A stretch of 11,828 nucleotides of DNA, taken from the NCBI GenBank assembly GCA_964596705.1, contig CAZQVG010000015.1, forward strand, positions 1-11,828, written 5' to 3'. The notes under the pieces are model-generated. The model did no database searches. It had not been told where the DNA came from and saw only the letters and a list, made by a program, of their open reading frames with translations. Numbering within the stretch: position 1 is the stretch's first letter; every line of letters starts with the position of its first letter. The DNA comes from JABJPM01 sp964596705 (GTDB lineage Archaea > Nanobdellota > Nanobdellia > SCGC-AAA011-G17 > PNOQ01). Below are positions 5,211 through 11,251 of the stretch, one piece after another. The position numbers were made by a program, and so were the translations under genes.

Positions 5211-7658
5211 TTAGGCCATTATTTTTTTTCTTTTTAGGGAAAGTGAATTTAATATAACACTCACTGAACTCATTGCCATTGCCCCTCCAGCAATCATTGG
5301 ATTCAATAACCACCCAGTAAATGGATATAGAAGTCCTGCGGCAATCGGAATACCCATTGTATTGTAAATAAATGCCCAAAATAAATTTTGTTTTATTTTT
5401 GACATCGTAAGTTTGCTAAGCCTTATTGCTTTAACGACATCCATTATATTATCCTTTATTAGAACAATATCTCCAGATTCAATTGCAACATCGGTTCCAG
5501 AGCCAATTGCAATCCCTACGTCAGATTGAGTTAAAGCAGGCGCATCATTGATCCCATCTCCAACCATTGCAACAATTTTACCTTCTTTTTGCAGCTTTTT
5601 TATCTCATTCACTTTACCTTCTGGTAAAACTCCTGCCAATACTCTATCAATTCCAACCTGTTTTGCAATAGCCTCTCCAGTCCTCTTATTGTCTCCTGTA
5701 ATCATAACAGTTTTTATACCAAGTTTATGCAATTCTTCAATTGCGCCCTTAGAATCTTTTTTCAGTTCATCAGATACTGCAATTAATCCAATAACTTTCT
5801 TATTCAAAGCAACAATCATTACCGTCTTCCCAAGAGATTCATATTCATTCAATTTATCTTCAATTCTCTTTGTATCTATTTTATTTGATTCGATTAATTT
5901 TTTATTTCCTAATAATATCTTTTTTCTGCCCCATTCTGCAATAATTCCTTTTCCTGGATGGGCATAAAACTTACTTGGATTAGGGATTCTCATCCTATTT
6001 TTCTTTGCTTCATTTAAAATAGATTCACTCAAAGGATGTTCTGAGTTTTTCTCAGCAATAGCACTATAAAATAAAACCTCGTCTTCTTTATTTGGTTCAA
6101 CAGAATAAATGTCTGTAACTTTTGGTTTTCCTTTAGTTAATGTACCAGTTTTATCAAAAACAATTAAATCTACTTTGTTTGCCATTTGCAAAGATTCTGC
6201 GTTTTTATACAATATCCCATTTTCAGCACCTTTTCCCGTACCTACCATGATGGCTGTTGGTGTTGCTAGTCCTAAAGCACAAGGACAAGCGATAATTAAA
6301 ACAGTAACAAATATTGTTAAGGCAAATGAGAACCCATAACCTAAGAAGAACCAGGTTAAAGCAGAAATTATGCCTATTGCCACAACCACAGGCACAAAAT
6401 AAGACGAAATAGTGTCTGCTAATTTTTGAATTGGAGCTTTTGAACCCTGTGCATCTTCAACAAGTTTTATTATTTGTGCTAAAGTTGTATCTTTTCCAAC
6501 TTTTGTTGCTTTGAACTTTAAAACACCCATTTTATTTATTGTAGATCCAATTACAGTGCTACCTTTTGTCTTTTCTACAGGAATGGACTCCCCAGAGATC
6601 ATACTTTCATCAACAGAAGAATGACCTTCAATTACAACTCCATCCACAGGGATCTTCTGGCCAGGTTTTACTAATATAATGTCGCCAACTTTAACCTCTT
6701 CAACCGGAACTACAGTTTCTTTTCCTTGCCTAATAACTATAGCAGTTTTTGCTTGTAATTTCATTAGGTTTTTTATAGCTTGACTTGTTTTTCCTTTTGT
6801 AACTGCCTCTAAATATCGTCCTAATAGGATAAATACAATTAATATTCCCGCAACTTCGAAATAAAGATTTTCAACCCCAAACCCTGCACGACCTTTTAAA
6901 ATAAAAATTGTGGAAACTAAACTATATAGATATGCAGATCCTGTACCAACAGCAACTAATGTATCCATATTTGCAGTTTTAGTTTTAAATACGGCAATAA
7001 ATCCCTTCCTATAAAATTGAGATCCTGCAATTATTATTGGGGTTGCTAATAAGAATTGTAGAAGAGCCATTGTTTTATCACTAAGCTCTGGAAGTGGAGC
7101 ACTAATTAGGTGTCCCATAGACAAATAAAGCAATGGAATTCCAAGTAATATAGAAATTATAACTCTTTTCTTCAGATATTTTATTTCTTTGTCTCTTAAT
7201 TCTTTTTCTCTATCTTCTACTTCTTCTAAAGGCTCATATCCAACATTCTTTATCTGTTGTTTTATTTTTTCTTGGGTTATCAATTGCGGGTCATATTTTA
7301 TTATTGCTTTTTCACTAACTAATAATTCTTTTGAGATTATTCCATCGAGTTTATCCAAAGCAGATTTGACAATATGTACACAATGTGGATTATCCATCCC
7401 AACTATTTTCAAGTTTAAAGTTTTCTCACCTTCTTTTTTTCTAACTTTATATCCTGCATTTTCAATAGCCCGTTCAAACTCTTCTCTTTGGGAAATCTCA
7501 GGATCATAGGTTATATGGGCTTTTTCTGATGCAAAATTTACATTAACTTCCTTTACCCCATTTACTTTTTTTATAGAATTCTCAATAGCTCTTGCACAAG
7601 ATACACAATTCATCCCCGAAATGGGGATTATTGTTTTTTCTTTTTTTTCTGATTTCAT
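5211..7658 (-). CDS. copA: CopA-type Cu+ P1B-ATPase
   Basis: This 815-aa copper exporter has all P-type ATPase hallmarks: SGES (355-358), the membrane motif CPC (458-460), DKTGTLT with phosphorylated D502, HP (541-542) and GDGIND (700-705). YN (765-766) and MSS (796-798) in the last membrane segments mark the Cu+ subgroup P1B-1. The N-terminus has two heavy-metal-associated domains. The first has GMNCVSCA (C18, C21). The second has GMDNPHC, where the first Cys is replaced and only C93 remains, so it probably binds copper poorly. I chose ATG at 7656-7658, which overlaps the previous gene as ATGA; an upstream in-frame ATG at 7733 would overlap that gene by 79 bp and adds 25 residues unlike the family. 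It is the last gene of the copper operon. Confidence 0.95.
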   Translation of the reverse strand: MKSEKKEKTIIPISGMNCVSCARAIENSIKKVNGVKEVNVNFASEKAHITYDPEISQREEFERAIENAGYKVRKKEGEKTLNLKIVGMDNPHCVHIVKSALDKLDGIISKELLVSEKAIIKYDPQLITQEKIKQQIKNVGYEPLEEVEDREKELRDKEIKYLKKRVIISILLGIPLLYLSMGHLISAPLPELSDKTMALLQFLLATPIIIAGSQFYRKGFIAVFKTKTANMDTLVAVGTGSAYLYSLVSTIFILKGRAGFGVENLYFEVAGILIVFILLGRYLEAVTKGKTSQAIKNLMKLQAKTAIVIRQGKETVVPVEEVKVGDIILVKPGQKIPVDGVVIEGHSSVDESMISGESIPVEKTKGSTVIGSTINKMGVLKFKATKVGKDTTLAQIIKLVEDAQGSKAPIQKLADTISSYFVPVVVAIGIISALTWFFLGYGFSFALTIFVTVLIIACPCALGLATPTAIMVGTGKGAENGILYKNAESLQMANKVDLIVFDKTGTLTKGKPKVTDIYSVEPNKEDEVLFYSAIAEKNSEHPLSESILNEAKKNRMRIPNPSKFYAHPGKGIIAEWGRKKILLGNKKLIESNKIDTKRIEDKLNEYESLGKTVMIVALNKKVIGLIAVSDELKKDSKGAIEELHKLGIKTVMITGDNKRTGEAIAKQVGIDRVLAGVLPEGKVNEIKKLQKEGKIVAMVGDGINDAPALTQSDVGIAIGSGTDVAIESGDIVLIKDNIMDVVKAIRLSKLTMSKIKQNLFWAFIYNTMGIPIAAGLLYPFTGWLLNPMIAGGAMAMSSVSVILNSLSLKRKKIMA
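5222..5235 (+). terminator. T-run terminator for the thioredoxin-CcdA gene
   Basis: Eight T, one C and five T begin 39 bases past the plus-strand stop. There is no clear hairpin, as is usual in archaea. The run is the antisense of the KRKK codons at the end of copA. A shorter T5 run on the minus strand at 5187-5191 could serve copA. Confidence 0.4.
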
Positions 7659-7879
7659 TTCTTTTGTATTTGTTTTATTAACCAATAAATAACTAACAAT
7701 CCTATAATGATCAATAGTATTTGAAAGGTCCAATAACTAAAACTCATCATACTTCCACCCATAAAATCGGCCATGCCACAATGATGTTCATCTTCTCCAA
7801 CTAAACCATTTGCATAACTTATCCCTGGCAGGATTAATATTCCCCAAACAAATAAAACCATTCCAATTATTTTTTTCAT
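7655..7879 (-). CDS. Small membrane protein with Met/His/Cys-rich ectodomain
   Basis: This 74-aa protein has a signal sequence or membrane segment at about 4-23 (possible cleavage after SYA). A short segment follows with EDEHHCGM and then MGGSMM (H32, H33, C34, M36, M40, M44, M45). A second membrane helix (about 52-68) ends in a basic tail (KQIQKK). The outside stretch packs His, Cys and Met, the usual Cu+ ligands. With its stop overlapping the copA start, this suggests a copper-binding accessory that passes or senses metal near the pump. Small Met-rich membrane proteins are often seen beside copper ATPases, but I do not recognise a named family. A GGAGG ribosome site nine bases upstream supports the start. 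Confidence 0.75.
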   Translation of the reverse strand: MKKIIGMVLFVWGILILPGISYANGLVGEDEHHCGMADFMGGSMMSFSYWTFQILLIIIGLLVIYWLIKQIQKK

Positions 7880-7920
7880 ATTTTTATTCCTCCTTACATA
7901 TTAATAAATCTATTCATATT

Positions 7921-8310
7921 TTACATAAATTCATATCCTTCTTCTCCCCAATTTTTTGCACCACCTACCAAATTGTAAACTTTGGTGTATCCCATATCAA
8001 TCAAAGTTTGAGACGCTTGAGCACTCATGCTGCCACTCCTACAATATACTGCAATTGGTGTATTCTTGTCTTTTGGCAATTTTTCTAAATTTTCTTCAAG
8101 TTTATCAAAAGCTATCACTTCATCAGTTCCTTGGATGTGTTGTTGCTCAGGCACATGAACATCTATCACAAACACATTTTCATCTTCTATGGCTTTTTTA
8201 AACTCTTTTGGTTCTAGATTTATTATCTCGCCTTTCTGCACAGCTGTACATCCAGCTAACAATAAAATAAATCCAGCTAACAATATTCCAATTATTTTTT
8301 TCCTTATCAT
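7921..8310 (-). CDS. Rhodanese-domain lipoprotein
   Basis: This 129-aa exported protein has a Lys/Arg-rich N-terminus and a hydrophobic stretch ending in lipobox LAGC, so C21 would be lipidated and the domain anchored outside. A single rhodanese domain follows: the IDVHVPEQQHIQG segment, the active-site loop YCRSGSMSA with catalytic C90, then GYTKVYNLVGGAKNW. The motif CRSGxxS matches single-domain sulfurtransferases, which carry a persulfide on that Cys. I chose ATG at 8308-8310 with GGAG eight bases upstream. The GTG at 8317-8319 would lie on top of that site. An outside sulfur carrier in a copper/thiol operon could handle sulfide, persulfide or copper-thiolate, but the substrate is unknown. 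Confidence 0.88.
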   Translation of the reverse strand: MIRKKIIGILLAGFILLLAGCTAVQKGEIINLEPKEFKKAIEDENVFVIDVHVPEQQHIQGTDEVIAFDKLEENLEKLPKDKNTPIAVYCRSGSMSAQASQTLIDMGYTKVYNLVGGAKNWGEEGYEFM

Positions 8311-8312
8311 CT

Positions 8313-8810
8313 TCACCACTCCTTACAACAATCTACTATTTTCTTTATTATTTTTGAAAATCTACCAATCTCTTTATGTTCATTTTGTAGTTCATTTCCA
8401 ATCCTTTCTCTATCAATCATTTTCAAGTTTATTGCAAAAAATAAAGAGTATAATTCAAACGCATTATTGAACATAAGGTTAGCATTTTCTTCATTTTTCT
8501 TATATAGCTCCTTTGTTCCGACCTCAATTAACCTCATACTGCTTGCTAAAAGATGTTTACTAATGCACCATTCTTCACCTTCTGGATTAGTCACTATTTG
8601 TTTCATCAAGCTTTTCCTTAACTCTCTTATAGAATTAAGCATTTCTAGATACTTCCGGTTGTTTGTTTTCATTGCAGTAAAATAAAAATGTTCCTCTAGG
8701 CTTATTATATTCATTAATGCTATGCTTAGATCTTCGTCCTTAGACAAATCGACATCTCCCTTCTTTATTTTTTCTATTTTCTTCATCCATTTTTTTACTT
8801 CTTTTCCCAT
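8313..8810 (-). CDS. Helical cytoplasmic protein of unknown function
   Basis: This 165-aa protein has no signal peptide or membrane helix and is predicted to be almost all alpha-helical with a basic N-terminus. Notable residues are SLEEHFYFTAMK (E39, E40, H41), EEWCISKHLLASSMRLIE with C82, H86 and E96, H145, and a C-terminal CC pair (C161, C162). The spacing of Glu, His and Cys across helices could suit a metal- or cofactor-binding helical bundle, but this is speculation. I do not recognise a named family. It lies one base after the HCPLC membrane gene and two bases before the rhodanese gene, so it belongs to the copper operon. It may be the cytoplasmic partner of the exported set. Confidence 0.8.
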   Translation of the reverse strand: MGKEVKKWMKKIEKIKKGDVDLSKDEDLSIALMNIISLEEHFYFTAMKTNNRKYLEMLNSIRELRKSLMKQIVTNPEGEEWCISKHLLASSMRLIEVGTKELYKKNEENANLMFNNAFELYSLFFAINLKMIDRERIGNELQNEHKEIGRFSKIIKKIVDCCKEW

Positions 8811-8811
8811 T

Positions 8812-9345
8812 TTACATTACCAATTGAAATATTATGCTTATGATTGTTAGCAAACTCAATGTAATTATAACACCTTGATATGGAATAATTTTGCCACCTC
8901 GCAAAATTATAATCTTCCTGCTTATTTTTGGGGATAAAGCAACCACCAATCCACCAATCAAACTGCCTACAAAAAATAGGTTCAACACGTATGTACGATT
9001 CAATAACGTCCCATAGTTTCCCATTATATGGAGATATACTGGATGCATACTTTCTCCAATTACGGGCATTATTGGCAAGACTGTTGATAAAAATATAGCC
9101 AAAACCACAATTATTTTTTGAAATGGGATGTATCTTTTTTTAATCAATCTTGCCATCCACATCCCCATAGACATTGCAAATGCTCCGATAAATATTCCTA
9201 CAACAATCTTGTCCACTCCAATTAATGTCGCAGTTCCTGCAGCTGCAGCTGCTCCAATAGTACATAAAGGACAGTGTGCATAAGCCTCCTTTAATCCTAT
9301 GATAAAAAGAATTAAAGGAGTAAAGTATATTATTTTCTTATTCAT
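8812..9345 (-). CDS. Multi-pass membrane protein with HCPLC motif at mature N-terminus
   Basis: The protein is 177 aa. A signal segment (about 4-23, AYA before the break) is followed immediately by HCPLCT (H24, C25, C28), then an Ala/Gly-rich stretch and four further predicted helices (about 46-66, 77-97, 119-137 and 155-175). If cleaved after A23, the His and the CxxC would sit at the very N-terminus outside the cell, an attractive metal-binding or redox site. A loop with GESMHPVYLHIMGNY (about 97-111) adds Met and His residues, probably also outside. I do not recognise a named family. Its ATG overlaps the DUF411 stop (ATGA), tying it to copper handling by context only. Confidence 0.8.
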   Translation of the reverse strand: MNKKIIYFTPLILFIIGLKEAYAHCPLCTIGAAAAAGTATLIGVDKIVVGIFIGAFAMSMGMWMARLIKKRYIPFQKIIVVLAIFLSTVLPIMPVIGESMHPVYLHIMGNYGTLLNRTYVLNLFFVGSLIGGLVVALSPKISRKIIILRGGKIIPYQGVIITLSLLTIISIIFQLVM

Positions 9346-9806
9346 AGTCTCATAAATTCTTTATATTCTCCATTATTATCTACTTGATATATCACGAAAT
9401 CTCCGTATTTTCTTCCAGGCATTCCTGGCGAACCAGATGGCATGTCTGGCAGAGCAATTCCCGCAATATCTGGTTTTTCATTCATTAATTTGGCAATAGC
9501 TTCTACTGGAATATGGCCTTCTACAAAATAATCACCAATTTTCATTGTATGACAACTCCCTAATCCTACTGGAACTCCTAGTTCATTCTTTATTCCACTT
9601 AGATCTTCCACATTTCTAACCTCCACATCTAAACCAAATCCCTTTATGTAATTCATATATAGTCCACAACATCCACAACTTTCAGACTTATAGAGGATTA
9701 CTTTCTCGCCTGAAGGGAGATCAATCTTATTTCCATTACTGGAAAATAAAAAAATTGAGAGGAATGCTATTGAAAAAATAGCAATCCAAACAAATTGCTT
9801 TTTCAT
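9342..9806 (-). CDS. DUF411 metal-binding protein (copper-associated)
   Basis: This 154-aa exported or membrane-anchored protein has an N-terminal hydrophobic segment (about 5-22). The DUF411 domain follows, with ESCGCCG (C44, C46, C47), LGVPVGLGSCHT (C85, H86), VEGHIP (H98) and the MPSGSPGMPG tail motif. These are the hallmark residues of the family, repeatedly found in copper and metal resistance loci. Bound metal is probably Cu+ through the Cys/His set. I chose the ATG at 9804-9806, two bases after the upstream stop and eight bases after a G-rich ribosome site. An ATG at 9813-9815 would add three residues and overlap the upstream gene. Outside location fits capture of copper before or after CopA transport. 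Confidence 0.92.
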   Translation of the reverse strand: MKKQFVWIAIFSIAFLSIFLFSSNGNKIDLPSGEKVILYKSESCGCCGLYMNYIKGFGLDVEVRNVEDLSGIKNELGVPVGLGSCHTMKIGDYFVEGHIPVEAIAKLMNEKPDIAGIALPDMPSGSPGMPGRKYGDFVIYQVDNNGEYKEFMRL

Positions 9807-9808
9807 AG

Positions 9809-10033
9809 TTAGCATCCCCCCACCATGGATGGTGCACTTCTTGTAGCTGTTGGTGTAGATCCAGAACTACTTTGTCCACCCTGAACATTTACCTTTAAAT
9901 TACCGTCTTCTTTCAAATCTTTTTGTAATCCATCTATCTGGAAAGTTTGTACTACTGTCATTACAAGCAATAAACCTACCAAAATCACAAGAGTAGCTTT
10001 TTTCTTATCTATTCTTCTTCTAGTTTCTTCCAT
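9809..10033 (-). CDS. Small membrane-anchored protein ending in MVGGC
   Basis: This 74-aa protein starts with a charged cytoplasmic N-terminus (RRRIDKKK at about 5-12), then one membrane helix (about 13-30), a short charged segment (31-48) and a Gly/Ser/Thr-rich tail. It ends SMVGGC, and C74 is the only Cys. The positive-inside rule places the tail and its Cys outside. The same last five residues end the preceding gene product. I do not recognise a family. A strong ribosome site (AGGAGGT, seven-base spacer) supports the start. Likely roles are a copper-binding or thiol-exchange tether, or a partner of the larger Cys-rich protein, but this is inferred from layout alone. Confidence 0.72.
   Translation of the reverse strand: MEETRRRIDKKKATLVILVGLLLVMTVVQTFQIDGLQKDLKEDGNLKVNVQGGQSSSGSTPTATRSAPSMVGGC
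9815..9824 (-). promoter_or_regulatory. G-rich ribosome site inside the MVGGC codons, before the DUF411 gene
   Basis: The minus strand reads GGTGGGGGGA here, which encodes the Gly-Gly of the upstream MVGGC tail. It lies eight bases before the ATG at 9806 but almost touches the ATG at 9815. This spacing favours the downstream start, though not decisively. Confidence 0.5.
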
Positions 10034-10034
10034 T

Positions 10035-10685
10035 TTAACAACCTCCTACCATTCCTCCCCCAGTTGCACCTTTTTCAATACCTCTATACTTGTTTGTTGC
10101 AAGGTTAAGGTAATTTACATCAATGCCCTTTTCTGCTAATATAGCAGCTTTTTGTGACATTTGTGTTGGGAAGAATAGTGTTTTCCATTTTCCAACTTCT
10201 TCAAGTATCTCTTCGTCACTATATTCATCACCATGTTCTGTTATCAAATATTTAGTTAAACCTCTCATAGCATAACTATGAGCACATCCGCATGCAGGTT
10301 TACCATTTTCAAAAATTACTGCTCTTGCGCCACAACAATATTCACAAGAGATTCCATTGTTTAACCTGTACAATATATTTATGTACCTCTCCTTATCTGA
10401 TCCAGAAAGTTTAATGGTCTTATCTATATTTGCTAATTTTGCTATGGTCTCATCTGCTTTTGCCCTATCATAAGGAGATACATCGTCAAAACTCACACCT
10501 AACTCTTCCCCATATACTGCAGGGATTCCTGTTGGGATAACAGAGGAAAGGCCAGATACTACTTTTCCACTGATCCCGCTATTTCCGCCACCTGTCAATT
10601 GCATAATGCTCAGGCTATTCAATATCGAGATTACTAATGTAATAACCAAAAGGCCAATTAAAAGTTGATCCTTATTTTTACCCAT
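10035..10685 (-). CDS. Membrane-anchored Cys-rich extracytoplasmic protein ending in MVGGC
   Basis: The product is 216 aa: one N-terminal membrane helix (about 7-25), a Gly/Ser/Val linker (about 32-58), then a globular domain. Its core holds SCEYCCGARAV (C114, C117, C118) and ACGCAHSYAMRGL (C132, C134, H136), followed by an acidic EEILEEVGKWKTLFFP stretch. Five Cys and one His in about 23 residues suggest a metal centre, possibly copper; the CGCAH part is loosely like PCYCGC-type lipoproteins, but I cannot assign it. It ends GGGMVGGC with C216. It is the first gene of the copper operon, 1 bp before the small MVGGC gene. I chose ATG 10685, since GTG at 10694 lies one base from the GGAG site. 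Confidence 0.8.
   Translation of the reverse strand: MGKNKDQLLIGLLVITLVISILNSLSIMQLTGGGNSGISGKVVSGLSSVIPTGIPAVYGEELGVSFDDVSPYDRAKADETIAKLANIDKTIKLSGSDKERYINILYRLNNGISCEYCCGARAVIFENGKPACGCAHSYAMRGLTKYLITEHGDEYSDEEILEEVGKWKTLFFPTQMSQKAAILAEKGIDVNYLNLATNKYRGIEKGATGGGMVGGC
10041..10047 (-). promoter_or_regulatory. Ribosome site inside the MVGGC codons, before the 74-aa gene
   Basis: AGGAGGT on the minus strand is a near-perfect match to the archaeal anti-Shine-Dalgarno complement. It lies seven bases before the ATG at 10033 and also encodes Gly-Gly of the upstream MVGGC tail. Confidence 0.7.
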
Positions 10686-10733
10686 ATCTATCACACTCCT
10701 AAAATTTGTTATTAGAAATAAGATTGAAACACC

Positions 10734-10763
10734 TTAATTAAATATTGATGAAACTAGTTTCAC
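10734..10763 (-). promoter_or_regulatory. Promoter and palindrome of the copper operon
   Basis: On the minus strand an AT-rich TATA-like stretch (ATATTTAATTAA, about 10736-10747) predicts a transcription start near 10713, leaving a short leader with a ribosome site before the ATG at 10685. Directly upstream, centred near 10756, is a palindrome-like element with core AACTAGTT flanked by TGAA and TCA. A TGAAAC half-site recurs at 10725-10730, on the other side of the TATA box. The gap between regulator stop and first gene (77 bp) holds nothing else visible. Confidence 0.5.
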
Positions 10764-11251
10764 TAATTTCTTTTCAAGATAACTATGTTTGTCATACCTC
10801 TTCTTCGCCTTTCGATAATGCCTCTACCTTCTAATCTATCTAGAACTCTTGTTATTTTTACCTTTGTAAAACCTGTTTGATCAACAAGTTCACTCTGAAA
10901 TGCACTCCCTTCTGATCCTTTCAACAATTCAACAATTTTTTTCTCTTCATCAGAAAGGTTTGATGGAATCTCATAATTAATTGTTTTCTTCTTCTTCTTT
11001 TGCAACATTAGGATATTCCCAATAATAAACACCACACCAATTGCCGCATACCCTAAGAATATATATGGGTCTAACGAAGATAATTCTTCATGAGGGCACT
11101 CGTTTCCAACATGTTCACATATACCTTCACTCTCACTAATTATTTTCTCAGATATTGCCTCTTTTGTATTCTCTACAATGTTATGAAAAACAACAAATTG
11201 TATTATGGAGATTACTACTAATATTAATCCCAAAACTTTCTTATTTATCAT
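10763..11251 (-). CDS. Membrane-bound winged-helix regulator with CxH-x4-CxH loop
   Basis: The protein is 162 aa. The first membrane helix (about 5-24) is followed by an outside loop of about 38 residues containing ICEHVGNECPHEE (C45, H47, C52, H54). A second helix (about 63-83), a KKKKK cytoplasmic stop and a C-terminal winged-helix domain (about 98-162) complete it. The winged helix contains LSDEEKKIVELL, the helix-turn-helix SELVDQTGFTKVKITRVLDRLE and a basic wing (IERRRRGMTNIVIL). This is the layout of archaeal membrane-associated regulators (COG2512/MarR-like). The paired CxH motifs could bind Cu+ or Zn2+ outside and signal inward, in a one-component system. Its ATG overlaps glyS (ATGA, with GGAG seven bases upstream), and it precedes the copper operon, its likely target. 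Confidence 0.85.
   Translation of the reverse strand: MINKKVLGLILVVISIIQFVVFHNIVENTKEAISEKIISESEGICEHVGNECPHEELSSLDPYIFLGYAAIGVVFIIGNILMLQKKKKKTINYEIPSNLSDEEKKIVELLKGSEGSAFQSELVDQTGFTKVKITRVLDRLEGRGIIERRRRGMTNIVILKRN

Noticed and set aside
5548..5967. Long plus-strand open frame opposite copA
   Set aside because: It mirrors the ATPase domain; its composition is that of antisense hydrophobic shadow and there is no ribosome site worth noting.
7659..7733. N-terminal extension of CopA from the ATG at 7733
   Set aside because: It would overlap the coding end of the 74-aa membrane gene by 79 bp and adds residues unlike the family; ATG at 7658 gives the ATGA overlap seen repeatedly here.
8311..8319. 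GTG start for the rhodanese lipoprotein at 8319
   Set aside because: It lies directly on the GGAG ribosome site; ATG at 8310 has proper spacing and keeps the lipobox intact.
10686..10694. GTG start for the Cys-rich 216-aa protein
   Set aside because: Only one base separates it from GGAG; ATG at 10685 is spaced more plausibly and gives a normal anchor sequence.
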